This document shows positions 9,051-16,541 of a DNA stretch of 64,000 nt, in pieces (the stretch's first letter is position 1; every line of letters starts with the position of its first letter). The notes under the pieces were generated by a model, which was not told the origin of the DNA, made no database searches, and saw only the letters and a program-made list of their open reading frames with translations. The stretch is from JALORV01 sp035429805 (GTDB lineage: Bacteria > Pseudomonadota > Gammaproteobacteria > Burkholderiales > Burkholderiaceae_F). Location: the NCBI GenBank assembly GCA_035429805.1, contig DAOMFL010000011.1, positions 1 through 64,000 of the forward strand, in the 5' to 3' direction. The position numbers were made by a program, and so were the translations under genes.

Positions 9051-10246
9051 TGCAGCACTCCGCTGCCGACCGGGACGCCTGGCGGCTCGGTGGGCTCTAC
9101 GCGGCGTACTTCGGATTCGTCGGCATTCTTGCGCCGTACTTCCCGCTGTATCTCGAGTCGCGGGGACTGACAGCGTTCCAGGTTGGCGTGCTGATCGCGC
9201 TCGGTCAGGGAATGCGCGTGGTCGGCCCCAACCTCTGGGGCTACCTTGCGGACCACGCGTCGCGCCGCACGCCGATCCTCCGCGCCACCAGCATCGCCCT
9301 GCTGCTCGCGTTCGCGGCGCTGCTCGCACCGGGTGCGTTCGCCTGGGTCTTCGCTGTCATGGTGTTCGTGAACCTCTTCCAGACGGCGCAGATGCCTATC
9401 GCCGAGGCGCTAGCCTCGGCCTCGATGCGCGGGAGCGCCGATGCGGCCGCCCGCTACGGTCGTCTGCGGGCCTGGGGCTCGATGGCCTTCGTCATGGTGG
9501 TGCTGGCCGCCGGGCCGGTGTTCGACCAATGGGGCATCGGCACTGCGGTGTGGCTCGGCCTTGCGCTGGCGGCGGTGCTGGTTGCAGCCGCGTGGCGCGT
9601 GCCGGAGAGCGGGCCCGCCGAGGCGCCGCATGAGCGGGTTTCGGTGCGCGCGCGCCTGCGGGAGCCGCGGGTGCAGTGGTTCCTGCTGTCGGCGGCGCTG
9701 ATGGTGTTCGCGCACGGCGCTCTTTACACATACCTGTCGATCTACCTCGCACAGCTGGGCTACAGCAAGACCGCGATCGGCGCGTTCTGGGTGATGAGCG
9801 TGGTCTTCGAGATTGCGTTCTTCTTCACACAGGGCCGCTGGTTTGCGCGCTTCGGTCTGTATCCGCTGCTGGGGCTGAGTTTTGCCGTCGCGGCCGCGCG
9901 CTTCGTGCTGATCGCGGAACTGGCGACGGTCTGGTGGGTGCTGGCACTGGCGCAGGTCCTGCACGCCGTGACGTTTGCCGTGCACCACAGCGCCTCGGTG
10001 CTGACGATCCAGCGGTGGTTTCCGGGACGCGCTGCGGCGCGTGGACAGGCGGTCTACATCAGTGCGGCCTACGGCCTGGGCGGCACGGCGGGCAGCCTGG
10101 TCGCGGCATACTTGTGGACCCTGGCCGGACCCCGATGGGCCTTTGGCGCCGGCAGCGTCGCGGCGCTGCTTGGACTCTGGGCCGTGCATCAGGCGCGCCG
10201 TCGCGACGGCGATGCGGCACGCCCACACGCGGTCCGGCTGTCATGA
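9050..10246 (+). CDS. MFS transporter of the HcaT / MFS_1-like group
   Basis: 398 residues with about 12 predicted helices. AAYFGFVGILAPYFPLYLES, near the start, and the cytoplasmic motif YLADHASRRTPILR (between helices 2 and 3) are typical of the MFS_1-like subgroup that includes 3-phenylpropionate permease HcaT and nucleoside symporters. The substrate cannot be read from the sequence. It overlaps the aroC stop by one base and its own stop overlaps a possible ATG of the M48 protease reading frame, so aroC, this gene and the protease may be cotranscribed. Confidence 0.8.
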   Translation: MQHSAADRDAWRLGGLYAAYFGFVGILAPYFPLYLESRGLTAFQVGVLIALGQGMRVVGPNLWGYLADHASRRTPILRATSIALLLAFAALLAPGAFAWVFAVMVFVNLFQTAQMPIAEALASASMRGSADAAARYGRLRAWGSMAFVMVVLAAGPVFDQWGIGTAVWLGLALAAVLVAAAWRVPESGPAEAPHERVSVRARLREPRVQWFLLSAALMVFAHGALYTYLSIYLAQLGYSKTAIGAFWVMSVVFEIAFFFTQGRWFARFGLYPLLGLSFAVAAARFVLIAELATVWWVLALAQVLHAVTFAVHHSASVLTIQRWFPGRAAARGQAVYISAAYGLGGTAGSLVAAYLWTLAGPRWAFGAGSVAALLGLWAVHQARRRDGDAARPHAVRLS

Positions 10247-10266
10247 AATTCGATGGAGTCCAGTTG

Positions 10267-11118
10267 ATGAAACAACGTTTGAGCCGGGCAGCGCTGCCTC
10301 TCGCTGTCGTCGCGCTCGTCGCGACCGTGGTGGGGTGCCAGACGGTGAAGACGACCGAAGGCGGCACGGTCGGCGTCGATCGCAAGCAGACGATGACGTC
10401 GCTGGTCAGCAGCCAGGAAGTCGAAAAGCAGGCGGCGCAGCAGTACGCACAGGTGCTCGCGCAGGCGCAGAAAAAGGGCCTGCTGAACCAGAATCCGCAG
10501 CAGGTGCAGCGGGTGCGCGTCGTCGCGAGCCGGCTGGTTCCGCAGGTGGTCGTGTTCCGGCAGGACGCGCTGAAGTGGAAGTGGGAGGAGAACGTGCTGA
10601 CGTCGAAGGATGTCAACGCGTGGTGCATGCCCGGCGGCAAGATCGCTGTCTACACCGGGCTGCTCGACAGCCTCAACCTGACCGACGACGAACTCGCGGC
10701 CGTGATGGGCCACGAAATTGCGCACGCACTGCGCGAGCATGCTCGCGAGCGCATGGCCCGGCAGATGGCGGCCCAGACCGCGACCACCGTCGGCGCCGTG
10801 GCACTCGCCATTTTCACCGGGATCAATGTCGACCCGGGCGTCGCCAGCACCTTCACGAACGCGATGTTCGTGCTGCCCAACAGCCGCGAGAACGAGCAGG
10901 AAGCCGACTTCATCGGCGTCGAACTGGCGGCCCGCGCCGGCTACGACCCGCGCGCCGCGCTCACGCTGTGGCAGAAGATGTCGAAGGCCGGCGGCGGTGC
11001 GCCGATCGAGTGGCTGTCGACGCACCCGAGCCACGAGACCCGGCAACGCGACCTGCAGGTGTACGTGCAGAAGGTGATGCCGCTCTACGAAAAGGCGAAG
11101 TCCACCCCGGCCCGGTGA
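10267..11118 (+). CDS. M48-family metallopeptidase lipoprotein (LoiP/YcaL-like)
   Basis: 283 residues from the ATG at 10267, which has GGAG eight bases before it and gives a compact lipoprotein signal ending in VVGC (Cys24). An in-frame ATG at 10243 overlaps the MFS stop but adds eight residues ahead of the signal. The zinc site is HEIAH (149-153), with the third ligand Glu in NEQEADFIG (about 212). This is the periplasmic, membrane-tethered M48 protease type that, in E. coli, acts in outer-membrane quality control (LoiP, YcaL, BepA). A lipobox residue at +2 of Gln favours outer-membrane sorting. No TPR repeats are present, unlike BepA. Confidence 0.88.
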   Translation: MKQRLSRAALPLAVVALVATVVGCQTVKTTEGGTVGVDRKQTMTSLVSSQEVEKQAAQQYAQVLAQAQKKGLLNQNPQQVQRVRVVASRLVPQVVVFRQDALKWKWEENVLTSKDVNAWCMPGGKIAVYTGLLDSLNLTDDELAAVMGHEIAHALREHARERMARQMAAQTATTVGAVALAIFTGINVDPGVASTFTNAMFVLPNSRENEQEADFIGVELAARAGYDPRAALTLWQKMSKAGGGAPIEWLSTHPSHETRQRDLQVYVQKVMPLYEKAKSTPAR

Positions 11119-11125
11119 CGGCGCC

Positions 11126-11800
11126 TCAGGCCAGCACCAGTTGCGCGCGCGCGGTGTAGCGGGTCGCGCGCGCGAGCGGGTGTGACGTGTCGCGCGTCGG
11201 TTCGATCACCAGCAGCAGCGCCTGCTGCTCCTGCGCTGTCAGCCGGCCGAAGAGAAAGTCGCGGCCGTTGCCGGGATCGTCCGGCAGGTAGAGCTGCGTG
11301 GCGAGGGCGCGGCCCTGGGTCGGCTGCGCACGCACATGGATGTGCGGCGTGCGGCCGGGGTAGGCCACCGGCAGGATCGTGCGGAATCGGAACTGCCCGC
11401 CGGAATCCGTGCGGTCGACGCCATAGCCTTGAAAGTTAGGGTCGCGCTCGCTTTCCGCGCCGCCGGCCGGGTGGTGATACACCGCATTGGCATCGCACTG
11501 CCAGATCTCGACCAGCACGCCGGCGGCGGGCTGTCCGCTCCGGTCGAGAATGCGACCAGCGAGGAAGATCGGCGTGCCACGCGTCAGCACACGATCTCCG
11601 TCGACGACGATCAGGTCGGCATCGATATGCTCCGGACGCTCCGATGCGTCGCGCGGGTAAAACGGGCCGAGTGTCTGGGCCGGCGAAGGTGTTGCGCCGG
11701 TACGGACCTGCGCCAGCGGCGCGAGCGGCGCAAGCGTGGCGCCGGCGAGCCCGGCGACGAAATGACGCCGCTCCAGTATCGAACGGTTGTTGGGTCGCAT
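11126..11800 (-). CDS. Exported intradiol ring-cleavage dioxygenase-like protein
   Basis: 224 residues. The N-terminus has a twin-arginine-like signal (RRHFVAGLAG then Ala/Leu/Pro-rich), so it is probably exported by Tat and periplasmic. The body matches the protocatechuate 3,4-dioxygenase beta / intradiol family: TLGPFYP near the start, a beta-sandwich with IWQCDANAVYHHP, and the iron-ligand segment AYPGRTPHIHV holding one Tyr and the paired His. The non-haem Fe(III) cleaves catechols between the hydroxyls in this family. The substrate here is unknown and exported homologues are poorly characterised. It is convergent with the M48 gene (7 bases apart) and divergent from leuC. GGAG precedes the ATG. 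Confidence 0.85.
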   Translation of the reverse strand: MRPNNRSILERRHFVAGLAGATLAPLAPLAQVRTGATPSPAQTLGPFYPRDASERPEHIDADLIVVDGDRVLTRGTPIFLAGRILDRSGQPAAGVLVEIWQCDANAVYHHPAGGAESERDPNFQGYGVDRTDSGGQFRFRTILPVAYPGRTPHIHVRAQPTQGRALATQLYLPDDPGNGRDFLFGRLTAQEQQALLLVIEPTRDTSHPLARATRYTARAQLVLA

Positions 11801-11910
11801 CTGTCAGCTCCGGCAAAGTGTCGCGCAACGTAGCGTCAGACCGAGCAGGCTGAACTGCGTTCCTGACACCTGCGGTCGAAGGGGGAAACCGCGGGAAGCG
11901 CGGACCTGAA

Positions 11911-11919
11911 TGGCATAAT
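11911..11919 (+). promoter_or_regulatory. Candidate extended -10 promoter of the leu operon
   Basis: TGGCATAAT fits TGnTATAAT with one mismatch. Transcription would begin near 11926, giving a 54-base leader to leuC. No -35 hexamer is visible, as is common for extended -10 promoters. The region between 11801 and 11979 must serve both leuC and the divergent dioxygenase. Confidence 0.4.
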
Positions 11920-11979
11920 GCCGCACTGCAGCGCCGCGGTGTCGGCGCCTGTCGCGCCGGGCCGGCGCGGCGCGATTCC

Positions 11980-13404
11980 ATGTCTGTCCGCACCCTCTAC
12001 GACAAGCTTTGGGACGACCACGTGGTGCACGTCGAAGACGACGGCACCACCATTCTCTACATCGACCGTCACCTCGTTCACGAAGTGACGAGCCCGCAGG
12101 CGTACGAAGGCCTGCGTGCGGCCGGACGCAAGCCCTGGCGCACCAGTTCGATCGTGGCGACCGCGGACCACAACACGCCGACAACGGGCTGGGAGCGCGG
12201 GTACGACGGCATCACCGATCCGGTGTCGAAGGAACAGGTCGTCACGCTCGACGGCAACATGCGCGAGTTTGGCGCGGCCGCTTACTTCCCGTTTCTCGAC
12301 CGACGCCAGGGCATCGTTCATGTGATGGGCCCGGAGCAGGGCGCGACCCTGCCCGGCATGACAGTCGTCTGCGGCGACTCCCACACGAGCACCCACGGCG
12401 CATTCGGCGCGCTCGCGTTCGGCATCGGCACCAGCGAGGTCGAGCACGTGCTTGCGACGCAGACGCTGCTGATGAAGAAGGCGAAGGCGATGCTCGTGCG
12501 CGTTAACGGCCGGCTGCCGGCCGGCTGCACTGCGAAGGACATCGTGCTCGCCATCATCGGGCGCATCGGCACCGCAGGCGGGACCGGGTACGCGATCGAA
12601 TTTGCCGGCGCGGCGATCGAGGCGCTGTCGGTCGAGGGCCGCATGACGGTCTGCAACATGGCGATCGAAGCGGGTGCGAGGTCGGGCCTGGTCGCGGTCG
12701 ACGACAGGACGATCGAGTACGTCCGCGGCCGCCCTTTCGCGCCGCAGGGCGCGATGTTCGAGCAGGCCGCGGCGTTCTGGCGCACGCTGAAGTCGGACCC
12801 CGGGGCGCGCTTTGACCACGTTGTCGAACTGCGCGCGGAGGAAATCAAGCCGCAGGTGACCTGGGGCACGTCGCCCGAGATGGTGACGACGATCGACGGC
12901 GCGGTGCCGGACCCCGACGCTGAGAAGGATCCGGTGAAGCGCGAAGGTATCGAGCGGGCGCTCCGGTACATGGGGCTCGCGCCGAAGACGCGCATCGCCG
13001 ACATCGCGGTCGACAAGGTCTTCATCGGTTCGTGCACGAACTCGCGCATCGAAGACCTGCGCGAGGCCGCCTGGGTCGTGAAGCGGCTCGGCAGGCGTGT
13101 CGCGGGCAACGTCAGGCTGGCGCTGGTGGTGCCGGGTTCCGGGCTGGTGAAGGCGCAGGCGGAACGGGAGGGGCTACACGAGGTCTTCAGGGCGGCAGGG
13201 TTCGAATGGCGTGAACCCGGGTGCTCGATGTGTCTGGCGATGAACGCCGACCGGCTCGAACCCGGCGAGCGTTGCGCGTCGACCAGCAATCGCAACTTCG
13301 AAGGCCGGCAGGGTGCCGGCGGCCGCACGCACCTGGTGTCGCCGGCGATGGCGGCGGCCGCGGCGATCGAGGGCCATTTTGCCGACGTGAGGAGGCTCGC
13401 ATGA
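11980..13404 (+). CDS. leuC: 3-isopropylmalate dehydratase large subunit
   Basis: 474 residues, against about 466 for E. coli LeuC. With LeuD it isomerises 2-isopropylmalate to 3-isopropylmalate using a [4Fe-4S] cluster. Three cluster cysteines are visible in the expected contexts: VFIGSCTNSRIEDLR, and the pair in REPGCSMCLAMN. CGDSHTSTHGAFGALAFGIG is the substrate and fold signature. ATG at 11980 gives the standard MSVRTLYDKLWDDHVV start. It leads the leuC-leuD-leuB operon. The stop overlaps an ATG of a 12-codon frame that is probably meaningless. Confidence 0.97.
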   Translation: MSVRTLYDKLWDDHVVHVEDDGTTILYIDRHLVHEVTSPQAYEGLRAAGRKPWRTSSIVATADHNTPTTGWERGYDGITDPVSKEQVVTLDGNMREFGAAAYFPFLDRRQGIVHVMGPEQGATLPGMTVVCGDSHTSTHGAFGALAFGIGTSEVEHVLATQTLLMKKAKAMLVRVNGRLPAGCTAKDIVLAIIGRIGTAGGTGYAIEFAGAAIEALSVEGRMTVCNMAIEAGARSGLVAVDDRTIEYVRGRPFAPQGAMFEQAAAFWRTLKSDPGARFDHVVELRAEEIKPQVTWGTSPEMVTTIDGAVPDPDAEKDPVKREGIERALRYMGLAPKTRIADIAVDKVFIGSCTNSRIEDLREAAWVVKRLGRRVAGNVRLALVVPGSGLVKAQAEREGLHEVFRAAGFEWREPGCSMCLAMNADRLEPGERCASTSNRNFEGRQGAGGRTHLVSPAMAAAAAIEGHFADVRRLA

Positions 13405-13446
13405 GCGACGGCCAGTTCACCGGCGGCCGCGGGGCTTAGGCAGACG

Positions 13447-14091
13447 ATGGATGCGTTCACCGTGCACATGGGGTTGGTCGCGCCGCTGGATCGCGCAAAC
13501 GTCGACACCGACGCCATCATCCCGAAGCAGTTTCTCAAGTCGATCCGGCGCACCGGTTTCGGCCCGAACCTGTTCGACGAGTGGCGCTACCTCGACCACG
13601 GCGAACCGGGCATGGATCACGCGCGGCGCCCGCTCAATCCCGACTTTGTGCTGAACCAGGCGCGCTTCCGGGGCGCGTCGATCCTGCTCGCCCGCAAGAA
13701 CTTCGGCTGCGGCTCGTCGCGGGAGCATGCGCCATGGGCCCTGCTGCAGTACGGGTTCCGCGCGGTCGTCGCGCCGAGCTTCGCGGACATCTTTCAGAAC
13801 AACAGCCTGAAAAATGGCCTGCTGCCGGTGGTGCTGCCGGAGCTGATCATCGACCGGTTGTTCCACGAAGTGGCGGCGCATGTCGGCTACACGCTGACGA
13901 TCGACCTGCCGCGGCAGGCGGTCATCGAGGCCGACGGCCGCGAGCACGCGTTCGAAATGACCGCCTTCCGCAAGTACTGCCTGGTCAATGGTCTCGACGA
14001 TATCGGGCTGACACTGCGGCACAAGGACGAGATCGAGGCCTACGAGAAACGGCGCCTCGCGCAACACCCCTGGCTCGTCAAGACAAGCTAG
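13447..14091 (+). CDS. leuD: 3-isopropylmalate dehydratase small subunit
   Basis: 214 residues (E. coli 201). It forms the swivelling small subunit of isopropylmalate isomerase. NVDTDAIIPKQFLKSI and the FGCGSSREHAPWAL loop are diagnostic; the second positions the substrate against the LeuC iron-sulfur cluster. It lies 42 bases after leuC and 68 bases before leuB. Many betaproteobacteria carry a small entericidin-like gene between leuC and leuD; here that space is too short to hold one. Confidence 0.96.
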   Translation: MDAFTVHMGLVAPLDRANVDTDAIIPKQFLKSIRRTGFGPNLFDEWRYLDHGEPGMDHARRPLNPDFVLNQARFRGASILLARKNFGCGSSREHAPWALLQYGFRAVVAPSFADIFQNNSLKNGLLPVVLPELIIDRLFHEVAAHVGYTLTIDLPRQAVIEADGREHAFEMTAFRKYCLVNGLDDIGLTLRHKDEIEAYEKRRLAQHPWLVKTS

Positions 14092-14159
14092 GGCCGCACC
14101 TCGTTCCGGCAGGCGGGATGGAGCGGGGTGCACCGGTAAACCCCCCGCACGAGGACACC

Positions 14160-15230
14160 ATGAAGATCGCAGTCCTGCCGGGTGACGGCATCGGCAAGGA
14201 GATCGTCGCGGAGGCGGTGAAGGTGCTGCGCGCGCTCGGGGAGCGCTTCGAGTTCGAGTTCGCCGACGTCGGCGGTGCCGCCTACGACGCGCACGGCCAT
14301 CCATTGCCTGAGGCCACGCTGCGGCTCGCACAGGCCGCCGACGCGGTGCTGTTCGGTGCGGTCGGCGACTGGAAATACGACACGCTGCCGCGGGCGGTGC
14401 GGCCCGAGCAGGCAATCCTCGGCCTGCGCAAGCACCTGGGGCTGTTCGCCAATTTCCGGCCGGCGATCTGTTACCCGGAGCTGACGCAGGCCTCCAGCCT
14501 GAAGCCGGAACTCGTCGCCGGGCTCGACCTCCTGATCGTGCGCGAACTCACCGGCGACATCTACTTCGGCCAGCCGCGCGGACGGAGGGCCGCACCCGAT
14601 GGCTTCTTCGCCGGCAGCCCCGAAGCCTTCGACACGATGCGCTACAGCCGGCCGGAGATCGAGCGCATCGCGCACGTGGCGTTCGCCGCCGCCCGCAAGC
14701 GCAGCCGCAAGGTCACCAGCGTCGACAAGGCCAACGTGCTCGAGACCTTCCAGTTCTGGAAGGAAGTCGTCACCGAGGTCCACGCTTCGTACCCGGACGT
14801 CGAACTCGAGCACATGTATGTCGACAACGCGGCGATGCAGCTGGTCAGGGCGCCGAAGAAGTTTGACGTGATCGTGACCGGCAACATGTTCGGCGACATA
14901 CTCTCCGACGAGGCGGCCATGCTGACGGGTTCGATCGGGATGTTGCCGTCGGCATCGTTGAACGAACGCAGTCAGGGCTTGTACGAGCCGTCGCACGGCA
15001 GCGCGCCGGACATCGCGGGCAAGGGTGTGGCCAATCCGCTGGCGACGATCCTGTCGACGGCGATGATGCTGCGCTACTCGCTCGACCGGGCAGAGCAGGC
15101 CGATCGCATCGAGGCGGCTGTGCGCACGGTGCTGGCGCAGGGACTGCGGACGGCGGACATCGCGGCGGCCGGAGCAGCGACAGTGGGAACGATAACGATG
15201 GGCGACGCGGTCGTCGCGGCACTGGCGTGA
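14160..15230 (+). CDS. leuB: 3-isopropylmalate dehydrogenase
   Basis: 356 residues. It oxidises and decarboxylates 3-isopropylmalate to 2-oxoisocaproate with NAD, the third step of leucine synthesis. The start MKIAVLPGDGIGKEIV is typical. LLIVRELTGDIYFGQPRGR carries the isopropylmalate-recognition loop, which separates it from the tartrate/D-malate dehydrogenase at 51943 in the same superfamily. The later GSAPDIAGKGVANPLATILS motif is the NAD site. GAGGACACC precedes the start with a weak ribosome-binding site. asd follows after 24 bases. Confidence 0.97.
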   Translation: MKIAVLPGDGIGKEIVAEAVKVLRALGERFEFEFADVGGAAYDAHGHPLPEATLRLAQAADAVLFGAVGDWKYDTLPRAVRPEQAILGLRKHLGLFANFRPAICYPELTQASSLKPELVAGLDLLIVRELTGDIYFGQPRGRRAAPDGFFAGSPEAFDTMRYSRPEIERIAHVAFAAARKRSRKVTSVDKANVLETFQFWKEVVTEVHASYPDVELEHMYVDNAAMQLVRAPKKFDVIVTGNMFGDILSDEAAMLTGSIGMLPSASLNERSQGLYEPSHGSAPDIAGKGVANPLATILSTAMMLRYSLDRAEQADRIEAAVRTVLAQGLRTADIAAAGAATVGTITMGDAVVAALA

Positions 15231-15254
15231 AGAATCGAGGACGAAGAGGCTGAA

Positions 15255-16382
15255 ATGAAGCTGGGGATCGTAGGCTGGCGTGGCATGGTGGGTTCCGTGC
15301 TGATGGAGCGCATGAGTGCCGAGAAGGATTTCGAACTGGTCGACACGACCTTCTTCAGTACGTCGAATGCCGGCGGAGCAGCGCCTGCCGTGCCGCGCGC
15401 GCAGGGGACATTGAAGAACGCCGACGATATCGCCGCGTTGACGGCTCAGGACGTCGTCATCACCTGCCAGGGCAGCGACTACACGAAGGAGCTGTACCCG
15501 AAGCTGCGTGCGACCGGCTGGAACGGCTACTGGATCGACGCCGCCAAGACGCTGCGCATGGCCGACGATGCGGTCATCATTCTCGACCCGGTCAACCGCC
15601 CGGTCATCGACGCGGCGCTCAAGCGCGGCATCCGCAATTACATCGGCGGCAACTGCACGGTGAGCTGCATGCTGATGGGCGTCGGCGCGCTCTTCAAGCA
15701 GGATCTCGTCGATTGGATGACCTGCACCACCTACCAGGCGGCCTCGGGCGGCGGCGCGCAGCACATGCGGGAACTGCTGACCCAGTTCGGCACGCTGAAT
15801 GCAGAGGTCAAGGATCTGCTGGCCGATCCAGGGAGCGCCATCCTCGACATCGACCGTCGCATCAGCGGCAAGCAGCGTGCCCTGGGCGACGACGAGACCC
15901 AGAACTTCATCGTGCCGCTCGCCGGCAACCTGATTCCGTGGATCGATGCCGACCGAGGCGACGGCACCAGCCTCGAGGAGTGGAAGGGCGGGGCGGAAAC
16001 CAACAAGATCCTCGGCCGCGGACCGGGCTTCGGTTCAGGCGCAACGCCGATCGACTCGATCTGCGTACGGATCGGCGCGATGCGCTGCCATTCACAGTCG
16101 TTGACGATCAAGCTCCGGCGTGACGTGGCGCTGAAGGACATCGAGGAGATGATCCGCACGGACAACGCCTGGGTGAAGCTGGTCCCGAACACGAAGGACG
16201 CGAGCATTCATGGGCTCACTCCCGCCGCGGTGACGGGCACGATGAGCATTCCGGTCGGACGCCTGCGCAAGCTGGCGATGGGTCCGGAATACCTCGGGGC
16301 GTTCACCGTTGGCGATCAGTTGCTCTGGGGGGCCGCAGAGCCGCTGCGCCGGATGCTTCGCATCCTGCTTGGCAAGCTCTAG
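15255..16382 (+). CDS. asd: Aspartate-semialdehyde dehydrogenase
   Basis: 375 residues (E. coli 367). It reduces aspartyl-4-phosphate to aspartate semialdehyde with NADPH, the branch point for lysine, diaminopimelate, threonine and methionine. The N-terminal nucleotide fold is KLGIVGWRGMVGSVLMERM. The active-site cysteine is Cys134 in GGNCTVSCMLM, and the downstream substrate His lies in the RIGAMRCHSQ segment. A GAAGAGG sequence precedes the ATG. Its place immediately after leuB and before fimV is conserved in betaproteobacteria. It connects functionally to metZ at 28.2 kb through the homoserine pathway. Confidence 0.96.
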   Translation: MKLGIVGWRGMVGSVLMERMSAEKDFELVDTTFFSTSNAGGAAPAVPRAQGTLKNADDIAALTAQDVVITCQGSDYTKELYPKLRATGWNGYWIDAAKTLRMADDAVIILDPVNRPVIDAALKRGIRNYIGGNCTVSCMLMGVGALFKQDLVDWMTCTTYQAASGGGAQHMRELLTQFGTLNAEVKDLLADPGSAILDIDRRISGKQRALGDDETQNFIVPLAGNLIPWIDADRGDGTSLEEWKGGAETNKILGRGPGFGSGATPIDSICVRIGAMRCHSQSLTIKLRRDVALKDIEEMIRTDNAWVKLVPNTKDASIHGLTPAAVTGTMSIPVGRLRKLAMGPEYLGAFTVGDQLLWGAAEPLRRMLRILLGKL

Positions 16383-16480
16383 GCAATTAGTGGGTGGCAG
16401 GCAAGTGGCGGCTGCGCGACGCTTAGCGCGGCGGTCTCCGGTTTCTCACATAAAGGCGTGAGTTACGGCTTTTTCTAAGC

Positions 16481-16509
16481 TTGCTGCCCTAAGTCCATGA
16501 TGTTAATTT
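16481..16509 (+). promoter_or_regulatory. Candidate fimV promoter
   Basis: TTGCTG, a 17-base spacer and TAATTT lie in the 159-base gap between asd and fimV. This gap is more AT-rich than its surroundings. The -10 is a partial match only. Confidence 0.4.
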
Positions 16510-16541
16510 CGAAAAACAATTCCGATACGGCAGGGGGCTGA

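Noticed and set aside
13401..13439. 12-codon frame between leuC and leuD, possible remnant of an entericidin-like gene
   Set aside because: Too short and with no lipobox or hydrophobic stretch; the ATG overlap with the leuC stop is likely chance.
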